From positions 1-60,957 of the IMG/VR virus record IMGVR_UViG_3300025012_000094: DNA of 60,957 nucleotides; one strand, written 5' to 3'. A program made the position numbers and the translations under genes. Positions 16,324-23,815 of the stretch are shown piece by piece (the first letter of the stretch is position 1; each line of letters opens with the position of its first letter). Origin of the DNA: a virus. The notes below the pieces were generated by a model. That model was not told the DNA's origin and ran no database searches. It saw nothing but the letters and a program-made list of their open reading frames with translations.

Positions 16324-16859
16324 TCCTCCCCCTCCCGGACGTGGGCCTCAAGTTTCTCAAACGCCCGGGTAGCATCGTCACCAAACATCTGGTGAAAATC
16401 AGCCAAGCCCAGGCAGTAAACATAACCTGTATTTTTGAACGCCGGCTTCGACCGATGCCTGAGCAGCAGGCCGGCAGACAGGCCGACGTCAAGGACGTGG
16501 CCGGCGTCACTCTCCTTGAGGATCTTGGTGACCATACATTCGCTGGGCACCATCGCGAAAACATCGTAACCGCAAAGCTGCTCAGGAATATAAGAAACCT
16601 GGCACGTCTTGCCGGTCTTCAAGTCCAGAAAGTCCAGGACCACGTCCTTATTGACGATGTCGATACCGGTGACCCTGAGGTTCGTCAGGATGTTGGGGAC
16701 CTTGCTCCCGGAGAGGACGTTGTACACGACCAAGAGCTTGCCGTGGAACACTCTGACTATCGAGAGATCGCCAAACTGCTCGAAACGGCGTTGCTCATCG
16801 AAGCTCATCTGCTCCGCGTAATAGTTACTGATTTCGTTTCGTTCCAAAAACTTTGTCAT
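16320..16859 (-). CDS. Hypothetical protein, 179 aa
   Basis: A soluble mixed protein with a D-F-L-D-L-K-T-G-K core and a conserved-looking GLADFHQMFGDDATRAF segment near the end. The family is not recognised. Its start overlaps the stop of the lipoprotein gene. Confidence 0.55.
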   Translation of the reverse strand: MTKFLERNEISNYYAEQMSFDEQRRFEQFGDLSIVRVFHGKLLVVYNVLSGSKVPNILTNLRVTGIDIVNKDVVLDFLDLKTGKTCQVSYIPEQLCGYDVFAMVPSECMVTKILKESDAGHVLDVGLSAGLLLRHRSKPAFKNTGYVYCLGLADFHQMFGDDATRAFEKLEAHVREGEE

Positions 16860-17107
16860 TTGATTCTCCTGTCGTAAACTTCGACGTCAACGTTGCCGTT
16901 AGGCCAACGGTTAATATAATAGGTTTTGAGCGTCCTGCCCGCGGTGTCCTTGATGTCGACCGTAGACCGGTCCGCGGTCACGCTGTGGAAATTTTCCCAC
17001 TCACCTCTCAGCATGTAACAGAGTTCAGTCTCATATGTGAGCGTCCCAGGCGGGCCACAACAGCCGGCGGGCAGCAGAAGTATAGTCAGCCACAAATACT
17101 TCGTCAT
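16856..17107 (-). CDS. Putative small lipoprotein, 83 aa
   Basis: The N-terminus M-T-K-Y-L-W-L-T-I-L-L-L-P-A-G-C has a signal peptide and lipobox-like P-A-G-C, so the mature protein would be a ~67-residue lipid-anchored periplasmic protein. Such phage lipoproteins can serve in superinfection exclusion or lysis; no evidence selects one. Confidence 0.6.
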   Translation of the reverse strand: MTKYLWLTILLLPAGCCGPPGTLTYETELCYMLRGEWENFHSVTADRSTVDIKDTAGRTLKTYYINRWPNGNVDVEVYDRRIK

Positions 17108-17643
17108 CCCCCCACCTCCGCAGGATCCTTGAAATCCTTATGATACGGATTCATCTTGAGCAGGAACGATTCCTCACCCTGCTCCAACAGCGATCCGAAC
17201 CTGCCTTGGATCACGTTACCTTCTCTGGATAGAGATCCACGCTGATATTTTTTCCACTGCAACGTCCGCGCCAGGACAACGTCAAGGACAAGGTCGACGT
17301 CGCCGTACCAATATTCTGTGATTCCGAGTCCCGGAAGGTCTTCAGGGTGACTCCGAAAAAACTCCAGCATCTGGATCGGGCTCAACTCCGAGCAGAGCCT
17401 ATCCACGGTCCTGCCGCCAACCGTCTGCGTCAGCGTCTTTTCGTACAGATGATCTTTGTCGATCGTGAAGAACCTCGACTTGCCATCGGCCCCAGGTTCA
17501 AACTGGAATGGCACCAGACACGCCCGGGTAATAAGGTTGAATAACACAGGGGACCTGCTGAAGTATGTGCTGTAGATCCCGACCTTGACCCCGTTGACGG
17601 TCGCGTCGTAGTCCTCAAGTGGTTGGGCTGTCGCAAAAATCAT
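17104..17643 (-). CDS. Hypothetical protein, 179 aa
   Basis: A soluble protein with several aromatic-rich strands; no domain is recognised. It is coupled by a four-base overlap to the lipoprotein gene downstream. Confidence 0.55.
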   Translation of the reverse strand: MIFATAQPLEDYDATVNGVKVGIYSTYFSRSPVLFNLITRACLVPFQFEPGADGKSRFFTIDKDHLYEKTLTQTVGGRTVDRLCSELSPIQMLEFFRSHPEDLPGLGITEYWYGDVDLVLDVVLARTLQWKKYQRGSLSREGNVIQGRFGSLLEQGEESFLLKMNPYHKDFKDPAEVGG

Positions 17644-17653
17644 GCTGTTTCTC

Positions 17654-17962
17654 CTATTTACTTCGTTTCAGGTGAGGCGGAAGGTCCTTGACGACCTCGA
17701 CGTCAGGCCAGCCATAGGCTCTCTTGTAATCCTTGACCAAGAAGTCCTCCGGAGGAACCGGGCCTGTGACCAGTTTATTCCTGGGAAACTTAACCCACTC
17801 ATCTTTCTTGGCGCCAAAGATGAACGGAATCAACGCCGCCATCAATTGCCCATTCTGATTCTGTTGTGGCACCACCCGGGCAGCGTTCTTGATCATGATG
17901 TAGTCCTCGTCGTAATACACGACCTCGGCGATAACGCTGACGTAGCCGTCAACAAGAAGCAA
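17654..17962 (-). CDS. Hypothetical protein, possibly interrupted by an early stop
   Basis: As an intact frame this starts at TTG 17962 (102 residues) with no ribosome-binding site. A much better start, ATG 17989 with GAGGAG 7 bases upstream, is in the same frame but meets a TAA (17971-17969) after six codons. So either the gene carries a nonsense mutation, or translation re-initiates at the TTG. The product has a C-terminal Pro-rich, basic tail. Function is unknown. Confidence 0.45.
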   Translation of the reverse strand: MLLVDGYVSVIAEVVYYDEDYIMIKNAARVVPQQNQNGQLMAALIPFIFGAKKDEWVKFPRNKLVTGPVPPEDFLVKDYKRAYGWPDVEVVKDLPPHLKRSK

Positions 17963-18009
17963 CTGAATTTATGCAACTTTTTCTGTCATACTGGTTCTCC
18001 TCTTGAATT

Positions 18010-18591
18010 TTAATGTAAATCAAAAACGACGTCATAACCAAGGTCAACGATATCCCAACATTTGTAGCACTCGTCACACCGGCCCGGGCATTTGAAGTAA
18101 AAATTCGGTTTCCGCTTGTCGCTCGACAGCCAAGCTCTGGGAAAATCCTCAAACCCTTTTGGGTTCCGGAGCCCGGGCCACATCGACAAGATGACCGCCA
18201 GATTCTCCGGCGGCGGCTGATCCGGAAGTAGATCCCAACGTTTTGTGAACATCATGAACTTGACGTCGGGGAAAATCTTGGCGATCTGATAAACCAAGAC
18301 AGCGTAAAGAGTGCTCGGCGTATCCCCGCTGACATGCCACCGAAAATGGGTGGGTTTGTTTTCCGCCAGCCACTCACTCACTTGGGTAAAGAACTCTGCC
18401 TCACCAGAGAGTTCCAAAAAATCCAAGTTCTCCGTCCAGGCCTTCCTGGTCTGCGGATACAGCCTCATCGCCTTCTGCGCGTAGCACTGCTTGGCGCAGG
18501 GCACCCTCGGCCGGCAGGTCGTCACCGGTGGCAGGCTGATGTTCGGGATCTTGCCCAACTTCATGTTTCCTTTTGAGATGTGCAGCCTCAT
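18010..18591 (-). CDS. Gp88-like protein
   Basis: The 193-residue product resembles the phage Gp88 family: K-L-G-K-I-P-N-I-S-L-P-P near the start, Cys motifs C-R-P-R-V-P-C-A-K-Q-C-Y-A, then F-R-W-H-V-S-G-D, a KFMMFTKRWDLL segment and a late cluster C-P-G-R-C-D-E-C-Y-K-C. The Cys-rich layout suggests a metal or Fe-S site. Function is unproven. ATG 18591 is chosen by its GGAGGT site; it overlaps the upstream stop (ATGA). Confidence 0.6.
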   Translation of the reverse strand: MRLHISKGNMKLGKIPNISLPPVTTCRPRVPCAKQCYAQKAMRLYPQTRKAWTENLDFLELSGEAEFFTQVSEWLAENKPTHFRWHVSGDTPSTLYAVLVYQIAKIFPDVKFMMFTKRWDLLPDQPPPENLAVILSMWPGLRNPKGFEDFPRAWLSSDKRKPNFYFKCPGRCDECYKCWDIVDLGYDVVFDLH

Positions 18592-18782
18592 TCTTCCAAC
18601 CTCCACTGATGGCATGAGTCTGGAACAAAGCACATAGCAACTCGGATATCATAGCCACTCTCCATGCCTCTGCCTGACTCCATCATGTTGTGGACTACTT
18701 CCTCGTAGGCTTTGACAAGCCAGCCCCCGGGCACCCGGGCTCTCTGATGATAGTCGTCAATCTGTTCCCACTCCAATTTCAT
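18588..18782 (-). CDS. Conserved small phage protein, 64 aa
   Basis: The sequence has a striking Q-R-A-R-V-P-G-G-W-L-V-K-A-Y-E core followed by R-V-A-M-C-F-V-P-D, a pattern I recall from small hypothetical proteins in several phage groups. Function is unknown. It is tightly coupled to both neighbours. Confidence 0.62.
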   Translation of the reverse strand: MKLEWEQIDDYHQRARVPGGWLVKAYEEVVHNMMESGRGMESGYDIRVAMCFVPDSCHQWRLEE

Positions 18783-19021
18783 TTCTGGTTCTCCTCATAA
18801 CATTCTGTTTCGGGATTCCAAGAGAACCCCAGTTTTGCTGCTTCCTCCGCCTCAAGATCATCCAGCGTCGCAATCACGTCAGCCTTCAACTCAGCCAGGA
18901 CAAGGTCGACGTCTTCGTCGGGCACGACCTCGACCTTCATCCAGAATTCAGGGCCGATAATAACGTAGGGTTTGAGGCGCACGGAGCGCTTCATCCCCAG
19001 GGCCATCTCGAGGATCTTCAC
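18779..19021 (-). CDS. Hypothetical protein, 80 aa
   Basis: An acidic C-terminal half predicted to be helical; no recognised motif. Translation begins at GTG 19021, overlapping the stop of the tandem-repeat gene pair's second member (GTGA). Confidence 0.52.
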   Translation of the reverse strand: MKILEMALGMKRSVRLKPYVIIGPEFWMKVEVVPDEDVDLVLAELKADVIATLDDLEAEEAAKLGFSWNPETECYEENQK

Positions 19022-19296
19022 AGCAGCGTACTCTCAAGCTTGGCGTCAAGGCTGGCAGCAAACTTGGTCAAGGCCCTGCCCCGAGTGAAGGCCTTCGTGA
19101 CAGCCTCTCTGACGGCGTCTTCCCGAGTTCTGCCGACGCCAGAGATCGACAGCCCCAAGTAGGCCAAGAGCGGCGGATTAAGCCGGCACTGGAAGGCGCC
19201 TTTCGCCACCCAAATCAACCCGACGTACTCGCCGTTAACGAGCACGGCGTGATGCGACATCGCTTTGTCGCCAGGGATTTTTTCAAAGGTTAGCAT
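19018..19296 (-). CDS. Hypothetical protein, tandem paralogue B
   Basis: The start at ATG 19296 is supported by GGAGGA 9 bases upstream. The 92-residue product shares a fold-length pattern with the next gene upstream: V-L-V-N-G-E-Y-V-G-L-I-W, F-Q-C-R-L, then L-G-L-S-I-S-G-V-G-R-T and a C-terminal helix. The two are diverged tandem duplicates overlapping by 14 bases. Function is unknown. Confidence 0.6.
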   Translation of the reverse strand: MLTFEKIPGDKAMSHHAVLVNGEYVGLIWVAKGAFQCRLNPPLLAYLGLSISGVGRTREDAVREAVTKAFTRGRALTKFAASLDAKLESTLL

Positions 19297-19567
19297 GACG
19301 GTGTTCCTCCACTGCTTTTTCCACGAAGTCCGCCGCGGCATTCAGCAGCCGAGCATTCTCCCTCGCGTTGATTACTGCCTTGATTATTGCAGTCATCGGC
19401 GTGTTCCCCACCCCGTTCAGCGACATCGCGCTCAACCGCAAGTTCTTGGGCACCAACTGACACTGGTACCCGAGAGACATCCGCCAGACCTCGCCGACGA
19501 CGTCGCCGTCGATAACAATCTGCTGTCTTGGGGCCTTCGGGGGGCCTTCTTCCTTGATCTCGATCAT
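19283..19567 (-). CDS. Hypothetical protein, tandem paralogue A
   Basis: A 94-residue protein with I-V-I-D-G-D-V-V-G-E-V-W, Y-Q-C-Q-L and M-S-L-N-G-V-G-N-T segments that match the following gene position by position, then a helical tail. Function is unknown. A GGAGGTC ribosome-binding site precedes ATG 19567. Confidence 0.6.
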   Translation of the reverse strand: MIEIKEEGPPKAPRQQIVIDGDVVGEVWRMSLGYQCQLVPKNLRLSAMSLNGVGNTPMTAIIKAVINARENARLLNAAADFVEKAVEEHRHANL

Positions 19568-19592
19568 GTTCTGGACCTCCTGTTTGATGTTG

Positions 19593-20129
19593 CTATTTTT
19601 CCTGGATCAGCTTTCCGAGGTCAATGTTCTTCAACATCGATGCTGACAGGCTCGCCTTCAGTTTCTCATTGAGTGCCCCCTTGAGTCTCACGTCAAAGTC
19701 AGCCTGCGTTTTTTGAACAAAGTCTTTTGTATAGGCCTCGATGCGGGAGTCAATAAGCCAATCCAGCTTGGGCTTGGCGTTATAGGGGCAGGGGGTAGTC
19801 TTGACGACCTTACCGGAAGAGTCAACACGCTCGTTCAGAAATCGGTCCAACCTGGCCTTGAGCATGTCCTTGATCGTGTCGTGGGATTCCACCGGGTCAC
19901 CGTACTTGTCAGTAATCGTCACGCGCTTCTCCATAAAATCCGTCCACAAGCTGTCAATCAAGACGTCAACCCGCTGATTGATCTCTTCAGCAGCCCGGGT
20001 TTCGATCTGAGCAGCGACGTCTTTCTTCACTGTGTTGATCACTCCGGAAACAACGGCTTCACGGATTGTATCGTCAATACTGCCATCTTCACGAAGCCAA
20101 TCGATGTCTACTTTGATATCAATTATCAC
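19593..20129 (-). CDS. Hypothetical helical protein, 178 aa
   Basis: Mostly charged helices with several Arg/Lys-Glu patterns suggesting coiled-coil assembly; no enzymatic motif. It starts at GTG 20129 behind AGGAGA and lies directly downstream of the second tRNA-like gene. Confidence 0.55.
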   Translation of the reverse strand: MIIDIKVDIDWLREDGSIDDTIREAVVSGVINTVKKDVAAQIETRAAEEINQRVDVLIDSLWTDFMEKRVTITDKYGDPVESHDTIKDMLKARLDRFLNERVDSSGKVVKTTPCPYNAKPKLDWLIDSRIEAYTKDFVQKTQADFDVRLKGALNEKLKASLSASMLKNIDLGKLIQEK

Positions 20130-20160
20130 TGTCTGATTCTCCTTTTGACGTTGACGTTAT

Positions 20161-20264
20161 TGGTGGGGCGAGCAGGATTCGAACCTGCGTAGAGGGTTTA
20201 ACGTGGATTTTGATCTGCAGTCATCCCCCTGCCACGAACGCGGCTACCATTACGCCACCGCCCC
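20161..20264 (-). tRNA. tRNA-like gene with an abnormal anticodon region
   Basis: A 104-base sequence including an encoded CCA. The acceptor GGGGCGG/TCGCCCC and the T arm GCAGG-TTCGAAT-CCTGC are clean. The best anticodon-stem pairing, CGTGG/CCACG, encloses 25 bases rather than seven, and 13 bases rather than about five separate it from the T stem. I cannot assign an anticodon. The T arm is identical to that of the tRNA-like gene at 6921. It may be a tRNA carrying an insertion, or a structure no longer used in decoding. Confidence 0.55.
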
Positions 20265-20275
20265 ACACGTTTCAG

Positions 20276-20626
20276 CTATTTCTTGGGTTCCCTCAAGCTG
20301 TAGTACTGGGAAACACCGGACAGCTCCACGGCGCCTTTCGATTCCAGAGCCGTGACCAAAGCCGCACCGCCGAACTCCTTGATCTTGCCGAAGGCAATCG
20401 TCGCCCGGGCGATGAATTCATCCTTGCCCATCTCGTCGACGACGGCGTTCTTGTCGACGACTTTCCAGTTCTCGCGCTCGTTGAAGATGAGGGTCCCGTA
20501 CTTGGTCTCGACCTTGCCCGGAGTGCCGTGATCCTTGATGCACTTGGCCTGGGCCGTGGCAGCTTGCTCTTCCAGTTTCTTGATCTCGACTTTGATTCTG
20601 GCCAAATCGGCAAAGCATCTGTTCAT
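20276..20626 (-). CDS. Conserved phage protein with N-terminal coiled coil, 116 aa
   Basis: The N-terminal helix (ARIKVEIKKLEEQAATAQAK) is coiled-coil-like. A compact part follows with T-K-Y-G-T-L-I-F-N-E-R-E-N-W-K-V and ends in S-Q-Y-Y-S-L-R. It is similar in layout to small phage proteins I have seen called nuclease-inhibitor-like, but this is not secure. AGGAGA precedes the ATG. Confidence 0.5.
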   Translation of the reverse strand: MNRCFADLARIKVEIKKLEEQAATAQAKCIKDHGTPGKVETKYGTLIFNERENWKVVDKNAVVDEMGKDEFIARATIAFGKIKEFGGAALVTALESKGAVELSGVSQYYSLREPKK

Positions 20627-20690
20627 AGTGATTCTCCTGTTAATAGTGATTTACTTTCTACGTTGATGTTACTGTCTTGTTACCTTCTTG

Positions 20691-20999
20691 TCAACTGTTT
20701 CTGTCTATCTCTTCACTTGAATAAGGTTCAATCTCAGCACCACACCGAGGGCACCTGTCATTGCACATGCAATCCCACTCACCCTCCCATTCAGTGACAC
20801 ACTTCGGGCACCGATAATAATTCCGATACCACTCAGACCCCTCAGAATTCATGATCATGTTCGACACCCAGTGCCAATAGCCGGCCCGAGTATCATTGTT
20901 ATTCACCTCGTACTGCCAGTCACAAAGCGGAAACTGCGGATGCTCTCCCCAATTCCCATACTCGGTGATCAGGTCCTGCTCAGAAACAAATTCTCCCAC
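20691..20999 (-). CDS. Zinc-ribbon protein, 102 aa
   Basis: A Trp-rich N-terminal half is followed by a zinc ribbon: CPKC, then a C-M-C-N-D-R-CPRC cluster. It starts at GTG 20999 with GGAGGT upstream. Function is unknown; many phage proteins of this type bind host factors or nucleic acid. Confidence 0.6.
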   Translation of the reverse strand: MGEFVSEQDLITEYGNWGEHPQFPLCDWQYEVNNNDTRAGYWHWVSNMIMNSEGSEWYRNYYRCPKCVTEWEGEWDCMCNDRCPRCGAEIEPYSSEEIDRNS

Positions 21000-21011
21000 G
21001 TCACACCTCCT

Positions 21012-21242
21012 TCATTTATCTCGCCAGACCCGGATGCCACCATCTACTTTACGGGAACTGAATCTTTTCGGAGCATGCCTCTTGGTAGCCGCCGCGGTTG
21101 CCCCTCTAATGCCTTTGAACTCCTCGCCTGTGGGTACAAAAAACGAGTCACCAATCTTCATTGCTTTCCAAGGGTACTTATCAGGTCGGCCACGTCCCCG
21201 ACCTCTCTCAGGTTTAGTGACCCCTTTATCAATTTTAAACAT
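21012..21242 (-). CDS. Conserved small phage protein, 76 aa
   Basis: ATG 21242 is chosen by GGGGAGGT five bases upstream. The basic protein contains K-Y-P-W-K-A-M-K-I-G-D-S-F-F-V-P and ends with D-G-G-I-R-V-W-R, a pattern common to small phage proteins with a possible DNA-binding face (GRGRGRPDK is AT-hook-like). Function is unproven. Confidence 0.6.
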   Translation of the reverse strand: MFKIDKGVTKPERGRGRGRPDKYPWKAMKIGDSFFVPTGEEFKGIRGATAAATKRHAPKRFSSRKVDGGIRVWRDK

Positions 21243-21243
21243 C

Positions 21244-21435
21244 TCAAACCTCCCCAAAAAATTTGTTGATATGCCAGCCAATAAAGACCCCTGCGACAGT
21301 GTCGACCAGGTCCTTATCCCCGGTGATCTTGTCAATTGCTTGTTTAGCCGCTTCCTTCGGGGACTGGGCCTGGACGCAGAACGTCAACGGCCCCTTAACC
21401 CTGTGCATCAAGACGACTGTGAATTTTTGGTTCAT
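21244..21435 (-). CDS. Hypothetical protein, 63 aa
   Basis: A small mixed protein (F-T-V-V-L-M strand, then a helix K-E-A-A-K-Q-A-I). No family is recognised. It is one base from the downstream start. Confidence 0.52.
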   Translation of the reverse strand: MNQKFTVVLMHRVKGPLTFCVQAQSPKEAAKQAIDKITGDKDLVDTVAGVFIGWHINKFFGEV

Positions 21436-21443
21436 CAGACCTC

Positions 21444-21953
21444 CTATTTAAAGTTAATCTTGATAACAACGTCGCCGTTGACGTCAACGGAGACGACACC
21501 CTCGGGCCCGGTAGCAACTTGGATCTTGTCCCGGTATTCCTGCGCAGAAATAATCTTTTTGAGGTCAAAGATCATCTTCGCCATTCGTTTCCGTGAATCC
21601 CTCAACCGAGAAACTTCCGACCGAAGATCCCGGGCTTCCTGCCGGGCCTGCTCCAGATTAAATTCAGTAATAGCTAGGGACTCGTCCCGCTCCTCCTTGT
21701 AGATCTCGGCCAGGTTCCGGGCCTCGTCCAGGTCCGTTTCGTATTGCGAACATGCCTCCTGCAGCCGAGTCACGGACTCCTGCAGGAAACGGTTCTTGTT
21801 CTCAAGGTCCTGGACCCTGTGATACAGCCCAAGCTCGTTTTCATATCCCACGAAGAAGTGGCCGTGGACGATCTTGTCTCCGGTTTTGACGCCCTCGGTC
21901 GAGTACAGCGCCGGAATCGATTTCAAATCTTTTTTCGTCGGTTTTGCCCACAT
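21444..21953 (-). CDS. DUF2958-like N-terminus fused to a coiled coil
   Basis: The first ~45 residues (MWAKPTKKDLKSIPALYSTE, then V-H-G-H-F-F-V-G) match the start of DUF2958 proteins common on plasmids and phages. The rest of that domain is replaced by a long coiled coil (residues ~48-125) and a short strand-rich tail. So it is a chimeric or truncated-domain protein. The ribosome-binding site AAGGAGA supports ATG 21953. Confidence 0.55.
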   Translation of the reverse strand: MWAKPTKKDLKSIPALYSTEGVKTGDKIVHGHFFVGYENELGLYHRVQDLENKNRFLQESVTRLQEACSQYETDLDEARNLAEIYKEERDESLAITEFNLEQARQEARDLRSEVSRLRDSRKRMAKMIFDLKKIISAQEYRDKIQVATGPEGVVSVDVNGDVVIKINFK

Positions 21954-21979
21954 AGCTGATCTCCTTTATGTTGTTGATT

Positions 21980-22444
21980 TTACCTGATTATTTTCACTTT
22001 CCCGCGATAACCCATCGCCCGGCAAATGGCCTTGAACGCAGCTTCCACCGCGGAATCCCCGACGCCATGGATACTGCACTTCTTGTTCATGTTGACCTTT
22101 TTCTCCTCACCGTTGGTGTAAGGAGTACCGTACAGCTCCACGCCGGCCGACCTCAGAGCCATTCCGACTGCCGCACTGACTCTGTGGTACCCGTAGCCAC
22201 CAGCCTGGCCCGACCCTGACAACGACAACCAGTCATCCTTGACCTTGCCGTGGATCCAGACGTTGCAGTAGACCGTACTTGAATTTAAACTCCGACCCAT
22301 ATAACAAGTGGCTGACACCGGGTTGTGGATCTCGCCGTCTTTACAGACCACGGCGTTGAACGAGGCCACGACCTCTTTCTTGTCGTAACCAGGCTTCACA
22401 TTATGAAGTTCTTTGGCTGTGAATTTTGCTTTCATTGTGTGCAT
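21980..22444 (-). CDS. Hypothetical phage protein, 154 aa
   Basis: It contains Y-C-N-V-W-I-H-G, G-S-G-Q-A-G-G-Y-G-Y-H-R and C-S-I-H-G-V-G-D-S segments, giving a Gly/His-rich profile typical of a conserved small phage family of unknown function. GAGGAGGT lies 5 bases before ATG 22444. Confidence 0.58.
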   Translation of the reverse strand: MHTMKAKFTAKELHNVKPGYDKKEVVASFNAVVCKDGEIHNPVSATCYMGRSLNSSTVYCNVWIHGKVKDDWLSLSGSGQAGGYGYHRVSAAVGMALRSAGVELYGTPYTNGEEKKVNMNKKCSIHGVGDSAVEAAFKAICRAMGYRGKVKIIR

Positions 22445-22554
22445 CGCTGACCTCCTCTAAGTTTCTGATTTTAATACGGATTGTCCCAATTTTCATAGGC
22501 CCACTCGCTGATCTCACCGTCCTTACACAACCCGTCCGTATAATCGTTCCAAGC

Positions 22555-22720
22555 TTGAACCTCCCCACCAGCAACCTTGGGGATTCCGGACGAGACTCAT
22601 ATTTGACACAAGCCTCTTTCGAGGGCCGTCCCAGCCCCAAAATTGAGTACGTTGATCGCAGCATTCTGATCACGATCATGCAGAGATCCACACTCTTGAC
22701 ATACCCAATTTCTTACCGAC
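22555..22720 (-). ncRNA. Candidate omega RNA of TnpB
   Basis: In IS200/IS605 elements the guide RNA overlaps the 3' end of tnpB and finishes at the right end. Here the TnpB 3' end and the 42 bases after its stop include a six-base hairpin TCCCCA/TGGGGA just before the TCAA end. The guide would be read from phage DNA beginning GCTTGG. The 5' limit is a guess; this is inferred from position and one hairpin. Confidence 0.4.
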
Positions 22721-23652
22721 AGTCCTGCCCAACCTGTAGGTCCTGACAGGCACCCACAATTTGAACAGATCCTGGTGGAATTTTTGCTAGCAGGCTCGTC
22801 ATACTGCGTACCGCCGATATGGCTACTCTTGTAAGCAAGCATTGCACGAAGCTGCCCGTGACCTGAACTTGTCACGCTTTTTCCAAATTTCTTAGCAATC
22901 CCTTTAATGTTATCTTTGCTGAAACGGATCACAGTATTTTCAGCAACAAGTTTCCTGGAAAGTTTGTGATTCCGGTCTTTCCGTTGATTGGCAATTCGTT
23001 CATGGATTCTTGCCACGAGTTTCTTATCCTTCCCCCGCTGCGCTTGTGCCAGTCGTTTTGCTGAAGCTTCCAGTTCTCTGGGGTGCTCAACTTTCTCCCC
23101 TGTTGAGAATGTCAAGAGGCTTTTAAACCCGGGGTCAATCCCGATTTTTCCAAAACCAACCCGCTCAATTTCTTTCGGGGCAGCATCAATAAAAAGACAC
23201 AAATGCCACCCGCTTGCCCTTTTTATGAGTCGCCCACATTTGATCCGCCCTTCGGGCAAGAACTGTTTGTGGAACCGGACCAAGCCCAGTACCGGCAACT
23301 TGACGTGGCTGCCCTCCGGGCATCGGATTGGATCAGGAAAAGGGATCGACACCAGCTTGTTTCTCTGTCCTTTGAGTTTAGGTCTGCCGCCCTGTTTTCT
23401 GAAACACCGCTGCCAAGCTGCATGAACAGTGGAAAGCACCCCCTGAATACAATGCCCTGGAACCCCAACTTTTTTGGCATGGCCTGCCAAAAGATTCTGG
23501 AAATTCATGGGTGAATGATAAATCTTATCATCAGCATCTAGTTGGATCTTTCGCACTGCCCAGTTATAGACCCCGGTCAAGTGCCAGAGCCATTCGTCAA
23601 GTCTTTTTTCAAGCTTTACGTTTGGCCTGAGTTTGAGTTGTACTTGAATCAC
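22597..23652 (-). CDS. tnpB: TnpB-family RNA-guided nuclease
   Basis: GTG 23652 is chosen because GGAG lies 7 bases upstream and the protein then begins with the normal V-Q-L-K-L-R strand; longer frames add unrelated residues. The 351-residue product has RuvC-I I-G-I-D-P-G-F-K-S-L-L, the SGHGQLRAMLAYKS bridge, a C4 zinc finger (CSNC then CQEC) and RuvC-III DRDQNAAINVL. The RuvC-II region reads R-F-S-K-D-N-I-K-G, lacking the usual Glu, so this may be a rearranged-site TnpB. It would cut DNA guided by the element's RNA and help the element persist. Confidence 0.85.
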   Translation of the reverse strand: MIQVQLKLRPNVKLEKRLDEWLWHLTGVYNWAVRKIQLDADDKIYHSPMNFQNLLAGHAKKVGVPGHCIQGVLSTVHAAWQRCFRKQGGRPKLKGQRNKLVSIPFPDPIRCPEGSHVKLPVLGLVRFHKQFLPEGRIKCGRLIKRASGWHLCLFIDAAPKEIERVGFGKIGIDPGFKSLLTFSTGEKVEHPRELEASAKRLAQAQRGKDKKLVARIHERIANQRKDRNHKLSRKLVAENTVIRFSKDNIKGIAKKFGKSVTSSGHGQLRAMLAYKSSHIGGTQYDEPASKNSTRICSNCGCLSGPTGWAGLSVRNWVCQECGSLHDRDQNAAINVLNFGAGTALERGLCQI

Positions 23653-23779
23653 GCTTCCGCTCCTTGTCCCAGTAGGCACTCTTGCATTTTGGACAGATGC
23701 GGACATCCAGTTTCCGGGGAAACCACCTGTGTCCACACCTCTTGCAAGTCAATTTTAAATCCTCAGTTATCATACTCAT
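23609..23779 (-). CDS. Zinc-ribbon microprotein of the TnpB element, 56 aa
   Basis: It starts at ATG 23779 with AGGTGA 6 bases upstream and overlaps the tnpB start by 44 bases. It encodes a single ribbon: L-T-C-K-R-C-G-H-R-W-F-P-R followed by I-C-P-K-C-K-S-A-Y-W. Small ribbon proteins of this pattern are common; here it lies inside the element boundaries and may be part of its cargo. Confidence 0.65.
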   Translation of the reverse strand: MSMITEDLKLTCKRCGHRWFPRKLDVRICPKCKSAYWDKERKRDSSTTQTQAKRKA

Positions 23780-23815
23780 AAAGTATCACCTATTAAGTAA
23801 GAAGTCAAGAATATT

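Larger units (their letters stand above)
22555..23796 (-). mobile_element. IS608-type TnpB element without tnpA
   Basis: A 1242-base element. The left flank ends TTAC (23800-23797) and the element's right end is TCAA (22558-22555), the cleavage sequences known for IS608-family TnpA. A subterminal hairpin is seen at the right end (22562-22583), and ATACT/AGTAT pairs near the left end (23772-23786). It encodes a zinc-ribbon microprotein and TnpB but no TnpA transposase, so movement would need a transposase supplied in trans. Confidence 0.78.

Noticed and set aside
20161-20264. Assigning Cys (GCA) or Leu (CAA) anticodon
   Set aside because: Neither candidate loop has a properly paired five-base stem, so the identity would be a guess.
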